Assembly: GCA_035771175.1 (NCBI GenBank)
Contig: CM069590.1
Span: forward strand, 33,184,821 to 33,248,820
DNA length: 64,000 nucleotides
Reading direction: 5' to 3'
Source: Paratinospora sagittata
Lineage: Eukaryota; Streptophyta; Magnoliopsida; Ranunculales; Menispermaceae
This document shows, piece by piece, positions 56,833-64,000 of this stretch. The position numbers and the translations under genes are program-made. The notes below the pieces were generated by a model, which was not told the origin of the DNA, did not search any database, and saw only the letters and a list, made by a program, of their open reading frames with translations. Each line of letters opens with the position of its first letter. Position 1 is the first letter of the stretch.

Positions 56833-59774
56833 TGTGACGCCCCGAAAATTATTTCATCTAGCCCATAACCCAATTGCACTTTGCCCAAACTCTATGCGTT
56901 GCCTTGATATGTTTGGTGTTTGTTTGATGGTTGCTTAATGTTTGTATAGTTGATGCTTGATAATGTATATAAATATGTGTATCATAAATTGTATATGGGT
57001 CATGTTAAATTAAAGTATAATGCATATGTTATTATTTATGCATGGGCCCATTAAACCATGAATTGATATGGGTTAGGATTGATTGAATAAAAGGATAAAT
57101 GAGAATAAAAATTTGGTGTATTAAATGGATTGGACATTTAAAATACATGGAAGCATGAGATTGGTTAAAGTACATGTGGTTGGTATGGGTAGTATGAGAC
57201 CAACACATGTGAAGGTTGGTGCATGAAAGTGGACAAGTGTCCCATGCCCACTTCTCTTCTTCAAGGAAGTGCTAGAATGAGTGGAGGGAATCAAGGTGGG
57301 AATCAAGGAAGTGCTAGAAAGACGTGAGTGGTGAGAAAGGAAAAAAAAAATAAAATAAAAGAAGAGAAAGGAAAGAAGAAGAGAAAGAAAGATGGAGTTG
57401 CAGGAGAAAAATCTCTGTGACGTTTTCATCAAAGAGCTGGATCTTTGGAATATATGGTCAGATTGAGGTCAAATTTTGTCAGCAAGTTCGTAGCTTATGG
57501 TTATTCATTCTGGTCGGTGGAGATCTTGATCAGAGGTTTTGTCTAAGAGATCTAACATCTCAAACAAAGCTGGTCGGAAAGTCAAGATTTCTCGCGCCGT
57601 TTCGTTCAAACTTCTAGATCTCCTTAATCTACCGTTGGATGGATATACAATTTGGGTAAGTAGTGTAAAACTGATATTTCTGCATTCTGTACGGTGAAGA
57701 TCTTTATTAGAGGTTTCGTCTGAGAGATATAACCTCTCAAACAAAGCTAGTCAGAGATTCTGGATTTCTCGTGGTGTTTCGCTCAAACTTGTAGATCTCA
57801 AAAATCTACCGTTGGATGGATATCAAATTTGGGTATGTAGTTTATAGCTTATATCTCTATATTATGAACAGTGGAGATGTTTATATATTCAGTATTTTGT
57901 GTGATCTAGTCATCTGAGTTTGAGTATTTGCAGCAGGAAAGGAGAAATTGTCTTATTAGAGACTTGTTCATCAAAGATACTTATCTTTTCGGTCCACCGT
58001 TGGATTGGGCTGATATTTGGACAGAAGGTTTGTTTCTTCACATACTTCAATCTGTAGGGTGATTACATATTTCTATTGGTAGATTGATACATCTGAACAG
58101 AATATTAAATGAAGAATTGGTAGGGTTGCTTGTATTAGACCTAAATTTAGAATATATGAACTAGGACCTTTCCAAATAGCTTGCATGTCAACTATGTTGA
58201 CATAGTTGCCATTGTTGATGAACCCATGATGCAAAATCTGTGATATACATGGCTGAACATGGTGACCTAGTGTAAATCGGCAATATGGCCTAAGTATGAA
58301 AAATTTCATATTTTGGGGCTTTTGATGCTTTTGGCCTAGAATCATTGAATTGATGCAACTTATGTTTAATTAAGCATGATTAGGGTTGATTATGCTACTG
58401 ATTTGGTGGTTGTAACCATATCATGGGTTAGGCCTACTTGTAATCAAGTGACCCAATTTGGGCATGTTTATGCCTAAGGAATTGAAAATCAGTATTTTTG
58501 ATTAATAGAATGGTTTATGACTGAGAACTATGCATTAGAGGCCTAAGTCATGTGATTTGAGTTGAATGATGGGATTAGATGGGATTTAGGCCTATTGTCT
58601 ATATGTGGGTTGATTTAGGGTTGATGTGTAATGTTTATGTGATTGAGCATAGAAATTGATGTATGGTAGGATATTGATGAATGTTTCAGGATCTTGATTG
58701 GGTTGATTCGGTTTGGTGGTCATGTGTGGTTAAATACTCTCGCGACGCTTGGTTATGAGTAGACTTCATTTATGATTATATCTTTTATGTCATCATATCA
58801 CTTATATATATTGTATGTTGAAAGCATGAATGTGTTCTAATGTTTTGAATGATGCATTGATTTGAGAAAACCTTATGACTTTGGTTGAGCCCATCTATCT
58901 GGCTAATAGGAGGACTTAACATTGTCATAGGAGGGTTTTAGGAAAGGAAATGATTGGGGTCAACGGTACGGTGAAATAGACGTGCACTAGTAACCCCAAA
59001 TAAAACATGATTGGGATCAACGGTACGGTGAAATAGACGTGCACTAGTAACCCAATGCATGTGGAATGTGGATCCAAATTGATAAGCTTTTACTTGCATC
59101 GAACTTATTATAAATGCTTGATATCTATATGTTATGAGCTTTTAATCATGCTACACATTGACATGCATACATGATATTTATTGATGAGTATTGATAGCAT
59201 ATTTGAATTCTATTCACTGGGCACAATTGGCTCACCCTCATTTTCCTCTTTCAGGTCCTTCTGTCCCGAATAAGGGCAAAGGAGTAGTGATATCTTGAGG
59301 GCCTTGCCTGCGAAAGAATCCAAGGCCTCGATGTGAGTTGAGAGGCATTTTGATTGAACTGTGTTTTAAATTATGAAGTATTATATTTTGGATTATGTAA
59401 TTATAATACTTACCACATTGTAGTATGGGTGAGTTGGGACTTGTTAGATAGACCATGTGGGCATATGACGATTTTTATTTGTACCCACAATTTTGGACTT
59501 TATGTGTATGTCAATTTTAATGGACTGTAGGGATTATGATTTTATTTGTGGTTCATTTTTATGGATTATCTCTTGTCTTTGATGAGTAATATGGTGGGTA
59601 GTTTTGTTTAGTACCTTTTGAGATTATGTCGTTGTTTGAGATAAGGCTCGTAGGGTCTCAACCACCTCACGGGAGTTGAGGAGTGGTCGGAGATGCCTAC
59701 GCCGGGCGTCCCGGCCCGGCATTCCGCACGCCATTTCCTGCGAGGTTGGTGGTCCGGGGTGCGGGGTCGCCACA
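56833..59774 (+). mobile_element. Family B 5' LTR
   Basis: 2942 bp, TGTGACGCCCCGAAAATT to GTGCGGGGTCGCCACA, the reverse complement of the solo LTR at 37916-40877. It is followed after two bases by a full primer site, so it is a 5' LTR. Ends form an imperfect inverted terminus (TGTGACGCCCCG / CGGGGTCGCCACA). It contains three diverged units of about 175 bases (starting near 57511, 57689 and 57863) and the 55-base tandem pair at 58950-59055. No family B gag or pol follows in the window. Confidence 0.9.
57511..58000. repeat. Three diverged direct repeats of about 175 bases in family B LTR
   Basis: Units starting near 57511, 57689 and 57863 share a cassette. It contains GGTGGAGATCTTGATCAGAG, a TCTCAAACAAAGCT block, GGATTTCTCG, and TCTACCGTTGGATGGATAT. 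The third keeps only part. The same series lies in the other two family B LTRs. Confidence 0.75.
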
Positions 59775-59776
59775 GT

Positions 59777-59789
59777 TGGTATCAGAGCC
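59777..59789 (+). promoter_or_regulatory. Primer-binding site after family B LTR
   Basis: TGGTATCAGAGCC, the initiator Met-tRNA type, lies two bases after the LTR end. Confidence 0.9.
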
Positions 59790-59798
59790 AGGTTTTAA

Positions 59799-59861
59799 TG
59801 GTTCAGTGGCTACTAGGAATGCAAAATCTAACTCCTTAAAGGAGGTATTGAGTTCGATTCC
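59799..59861 (+). promoter_or_regulatory. tRNA-like box A and box B (pol III type)
   Basis: TGGTTCAGTGG (59799-59809) fits box A and AGTTCGATTCC (59851-59861) fits box B, about 41 bases apart. This is the layout of a tRNA-derived SINE head. A second AGTTCGATTC lies at 60036-60045 in a related unit, and a box A-like GGCTCAGTGG lies near 56779. No intact tRNA cloverleaf was found. Confidence 0.5.
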
Positions 59862-60234
59862 TAGGGAGGCCCTGCACTATTCATGAATAGTGGCAGACAA
59901 ATAATCGTTTCGATGTAGACCAGCTGCGGTTGGGTTGCTACATGGTGATATGACAATATTGTGAGATACGGGGCTGGCGTTCTCCACTGCTGTGGTGCGC
60001 CCGCGTTCTGGCTGCGGCCAGGGCGTGGCATCTCGAGTTCGATTCTGAGGGAGGCCCTTTACTATTCATGAATAGTGGGGGTAAATGATCTAGTCCGTTA
60101 CTAGGGCCCTGTTGGGTATCGCGAATTCGACTAGATGTGACAATATTATGGATCCATAATGGCTTTGGCGTTCGCCCCAAGGGGGTGCGCCCACACCTGG
60201 GTAGGGGGCACGCTGTGCAACCCAGGGTGTGACA

Positions 60235-61396
60235 GACAGGCGGTAAGCCGATCAAAAATTGAAAATGGTCTGATAACCCTTGGAGATAACTTTCTTTTGA
60301 CTCCAAATCTATTAACACTTTTAAACGGTTGGATTTTAGAAGAACAGGGTCACCAGTTTTAAATTCTAGAGGCTTTCGTCGCTTGTCTGCGTAGCTTTTG
60401 TGTCTACTTTGGGCGGTACAGAGTCATTCTTTAACAAGCTTTATTTTTTCAATGGTTTCTCGTATGAGATCAGGACCAAGTTGTAGTCGATCAGACATGT
60501 TTACCCAACACAAAGGTGATCTATGTGGTATTCTGTACAGTGCTTGGTACGAAGCCATTTTAATGCTTGCTTGATAACTATTATTATACACGAGCTTTGC
60601 TAAATGCAAGTACTTTGTCCACCCGTAGTTAAAATATAAGACATAACAACGTAGCATGTTTTCCAGAATTTGTAAAAGCCGCTCAGACTGTTCATCCATC
60701 TAGGGATGAAAGGCAGTACTCATGAGAATCTTTGTACCTAGTCTGGCGTGAAAGCTTTGCCAGAACTTGGATGTATATCTAGGGTCTCGATCATAGATGA
60801 TGGTGAGAGGGATCCCATGCAATATGATGATCTCTCGTTCATAGACTTCCGCTAGCTTGGTTGGGGTATCAATAAATCTAACTAGTATAAAATGTGCAGC
60901 TTTAGTTAGCCTACCAACAATTACCCAGACGATGTCCTGGCCCTTGACATTTTTAGGTAGTGCGGATACAAAATGCATGGCAATATTATCCCATTTTCAT
61001 TCCCCTATGGGAAGTGGTTGTAATTGACCAATGGGGAGTCTGCGATCGACCTTTACTTGTTGACAAGTAAGGCACTTGGCCACGAATTCTGCTATGGCCT
61101 TTTTTATTCCATTAAACCAGAATTTCCTCTTCATGTCCTTATACATTTTGTCTCCTCCTGGATGCATGCGAAACTTAGATTTGTTGCACTCATTCATTAT
61201 GTCCCGCTAAGCTCTAAGTCTTGAGCTATACACAATCGCCCTTATATAATACCACACCATCAGAAGTCAGAGACCATTGATGCGGAGCTTTGTTTTGCAG
61301 AATGAGCTCCTTCATCTTTATAAGCTCATCATCTTTGACTTGTGCACTAGATATTCTTCTAATGAGGTCACAGTGGGTAGTGAACTGGGCAAGTCT
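60235..61396 (-). pseudogene. Chromovirus E integrase
   Basis: Read from high to low: MNECNKSKFRMHPGGDKMYK with zinc-binding His, FVAKCLTCQQVKVDRRLP with the Cys pair, HFVSALPKNVKGQDIVWVIV, GRLTKAAHFILV, TIIYDRDPRYTSKFW (second core Asp) and MDEQSERLLQILENMLR (catalytic Glu kept), then YNNSYQASIKMASYQALYR. The lead-in of the core has lost its first Asp region to a stop near 60980. A stop replaces a residue before MDEQSER at 60700. 61200-61396 is degenerate integrase N-terminal sequence, cut at 61396 by a family B LTR; RT and the rest lie beyond the window or are lost. Confidence 0.92.
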
Positions 61397-64000
61397 TGTG
61401 ATGCCCCGAAAATTATTTCATCTAGCCCATAACCCAATTGCATTTTGCCCAAACTCTATGTGTTGCCTTGATATGTTTGGTGTTTGTTTGATGGTTGTTT
61501 AATGTTTGTATAGTTGATGCTTGATAATGTATATAAATATGTGTATCATAAATTGTATATGGGTCATGTTAAATTAAAGTATAATACATATGTTATTATT
61601 TATGCATGGGCCCATTAAACCATGAATTGATATGGGTTAGGATTGATTGAATAAAAGGATAAATGAGAATGAAAATTTGGTGTATTAAATGGATTGAACA
61701 TTTAAAATACATGGAAGCATGAGATTGGTTAAAATACATATGGTTGGTATGGGTAGTATGAGACCAACACATGTGAAGGTTGGTGCATGAAAGTGGACAA
61801 GTGTCCCATGCCCACTTCTAGAATCCAAGAATGTGCTAGAAAATGAGGTAAGTGGAGGAGAGAATCCAAGAATGTGCTAGAAAGTGAGGTGAGTGGAGGA
61901 GGGAATCAAGGAAGTGCTAGAAAGAGGTGAGTGGAGAGAAAGGAAAGAAGAAGAGAAAGAAAAGAAGAGAAAGAAAAGAAGAGAAAGGAAAGAAGAAGAG
62001 AAAGAAGGAGAGAGTTGCAGGAGGAAGATCCCTACGACGTTTTCATCAAAGAGGTGGATCTTTTGAATCTATGGTCCGATTGAGCTCAAAATTTGTCAGC
62101 AAGTTCATCACTTATGGTTATTCATTCTGGTCAGTGGAGATCTTGATCAGAGGTTTCGTCTAAGAGATCTAACCTCTCAAACAAGGCTGGTCGGAAAGTC
62201 TGGATTTCTCGCACCGTTTTGGTCGAACATATAGATCTCCTTAATCTACCGTTGGATGGATATAAACTTTGGGTATGTCGTTTACAACGGATAGTTCTGC
62301 ATTCTGAACGGTCGAGATCTTGATTTAGGGTTTCTTCTGAGAGATCTAATCTCTGAAACAAAGCTAGTCAGAGATTCTGGATTTCTCGTGGTGTTTCGGT
62401 CAAACTTGTAGATCTCATAAATCTACCGTTGGATGGATATAAAATTTGGGTATGTAGTTTATAGCTTATATCTCTATATTATGAACGGTGGAGATGTTTA
62501 TATTTTCAGTATTTTGTGTGATATAGTCATCTGAGTTTGAGTATTAGCAGCAGGAAAGGAGAAATTGTCTTATTAGAGACTTGTTCATCAAAGATTCATA
62601 TCTTTTCGGTCCACCGTTGGATTGGGCTGATATTTGGACAGAAGGTTTTTTTCTTCACATACTTCAATCTGTACGGTTGATTTTGTGATTACATATTTCT
62701 GTTGGTATATTGATACATCTGAACAGAATAGTAAATGAAGAATTGGTGGGGTTGCTTGTATTAGACCTAAATTTAGAATATGAACTTAGACCTTTCCAAA
62801 TAGCTTGCATGTCAACTATGTTGACCTAGTTGCCATTGTTGATGAACCCATGATGCAAAATCAGTGATATACATGGCTGAACATGGTGACCTAGTGTAAA
62901 TCGACAATATGGCCTAAGTATGGAAAATTTCATATTTTAGGGCTTTTGATGCTTTTGGCCTAGAATCATTGAATTGATGCAACTTATGTTTAATTAAGCA
63001 TGATTAGGGTTGATTATGCTACTGATTTGGTGGTTGTGACCATATCATGGGTTAGGCCTACTTGTGATCAAGTGACCCAATTTGGGCATGTTTATGCCTA
63101 AAGGAATTGAAAATCAGTATTTTTGATTAATAGAATGGTTTATGTATGAGAACTATGCATTAGAGGCCTAAGTCATGTGATTTGAGTTGAATGATGGGAT
63201 TAGATGAGATTTAGGCCTATTGTTTATATGTGGGCTGATTTAGGGTTGATGTGTAATGTCTATGTGATTGAGCATAGAAATTGATGTATGGTAGGATATT
63301 GATGAATGTTTCAGGATCTTGATTTGGGTTGATTCGGTTTGGTGATCGTGTGTGGTTAAGTACTCTCGCGAGGCTTGGTTATGAGTAGACTTCATTTATG
63401 ATTATATCTTTTATGTCATCATATCACTTTTATATTGTATGTTGAAAGCATGAATGTGTCCTAATGTTTTGAATGATGCATTGATTTGAGAAAACCTTAT
63501 GACTTTGGTTGGGCCCATCTATCTGGCTAATAGGAGGACTTAACCTTGTCATAGGAGGGTTTTAGAAAAGGAAGAGATTGGGGTCAAGGGTACGGTGAAA
63601 TAGACGTGCACTAGTAACCCAAAATAAACATGATTGGGATCAACGGTACGGTGAAATAGACGTGCACTAGTAACCCAATGCATGTGGAATGTGGATCCAA
63701 ATTGATAAGCTTTTACTTGCATCGAACTTATTATAAATGCTTGATATTTATATGTTATGAGCTTTTAATCATGCTTCACATTGACATGCATACATGATAT
63801 TTATTGATGAGTATTGATAGCATATTTGAATTCTATTCACTGGGCATCGTTGGCTCACCCTCATTTTCCTCTTTCAGGTCCTTCTGTCCCGAATAAGGGC
63901 AAAGGAGTAGTTATATCTTGAGGGCCTTGCCTGCGAGAGAACCCAAAGCCTCGATGTGAGTTGAGAGGCATTTTGATTGAATTGTGTTTTAAATTATGAA
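61397..64000 (+). mobile_element. Family B LTR, runs out of the window
   Basis: It starts TGTGATGCCCCGAAAATT at 61397 inside chromovirus E and follows the LTR at 56833-59774 for 2.6 kb, to the window end about 0.4 kb short of the expected LTR end. It has a longer purine-rich AAAGAAAAGAAGAGA tract (61935-62005), the same units of about 175 bases (near 62130, 62305 and 62480) and the 55-base pair at 63574-63680. The left flank AGTCT (61392-61396) would be the TSD. It cannot be said whether it is a solo LTR or the start of a full element. Confidence 0.9.

Larger units (their letters stand above)
56526..60234. mobile_element. Foldback-type composite element with long terminal inverted repeats
   Basis: TGTCACACCCTGGGTTGC at the left and its reverse complement at the right start inverted repeats of about 190 bases with about five differences by eye (56526-56715 and 60050-60234). 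GACAG flanks both ends (56521-56525 and 60235-60239), and the chromovirus E integrase reads on across it. Inside the arms are perfect palindromes CACTATTCATGAATAGTG (three occurrences) and ATTATGGATCCATAAT. The arms also carry tRNA-like box A and box B sequences. The middle is a family B LTR with primer site (56833-59774). The flanks of that LTR show no TSD, so how it came to lie inside the foldback is unclear. Confidence 0.75.

Noticed and set aside
59775..59870. tRNA gene
   Set aside because: Box A and box B motifs are present but no acceptor stem or anticodon arm can be folded; better read as a SINE-like relic.

Overview
The window is nuclear DNA of a flowering plant, from a gene-poor, AT-rich, transposon-packed (probably pericentromeric or other heterochromatic) region. 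I found no host gene, tRNA, rRNA or CRISPR array. Almost every stretch is an LTR retrotransposon or a piece of one. The evidence is pol motifs (YVDD, FIDD, HHCC, CCHC), primer-binding sites matching initiator Met-tRNA (TGGTATCAGAGC type) or Asp-tRNA (TGGCACCGTTGTCGGGGA type), polypurine tracts, TG...CA termini and several exact 5-bp target-site duplications (TSDs). The host species cannot be named from this.

Families, with names local to this window: (1) Sirevirus-like Ty1/copia elements, LTR about 2 kb without inserts, carrying an array of small hairpins. (2) Family A, Ty3/gypsy chromovirus of Tekay/Del type, LTR 2.2-3.0 kb, termini TGTAGCACCC...GTCGTGACA. (3) Family B LTR, about 2.95 kb, termini TGTGACGCCCC...GGGGTCGCCACA. 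(4) Family C/E, a second chromovirus, LTR 1.16 kb. (5) Family D, Athila/Tat-like Ty3/gypsy, LTR about 1.4-1.5 kb starting TGATAAGTTGAG.

Layout. 1-1140: copia LTR tail inside a family A LTR (1141-2025). 2026-17444: minus-strand copia element whose two LTRs are each split by a different solo LTR (2530-4937 and 13629-16351) and whose gag-pol is split by a family D LTR (9993-11435). 17444-32804: a broken family A element (A-II). Its gag is cut in two halves now on opposite strands, a local inversion, mixed with family D LTRs and an Athila-like pol (24278-30165) and a family C LTR piece. 32805-48845: plus-strand copia-2, split in its RT/RNase H region by a nearly complete 13-kb family A element (A-III, 34566-47551, TSD GGTAG), itself split by a family B solo LTR (37916-40877, TSD AACAC). 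48846-54163: two family D LTRs and the end of a second Athila-like element. 54164-64000: the 3' part of a minus-strand chromovirus (E), broken by a foldback/tRNA-like composite (56526-60234, TSD GACAG) and by a family B LTR that leaves the window.

All coding regions carry stops or frameshifts, so nothing here looks autonomous now. The points most worth a second look are the hairpin arrays in the copia LTR, the palindromes near the copia-2 3' end, the foldback element whose ends resemble a chromovirus LTR end, the extra ORF behind the chromodomain of element E, and the inversion that can be read from a split TSD. All boundaries were read by eye; no alignment or database search was run.
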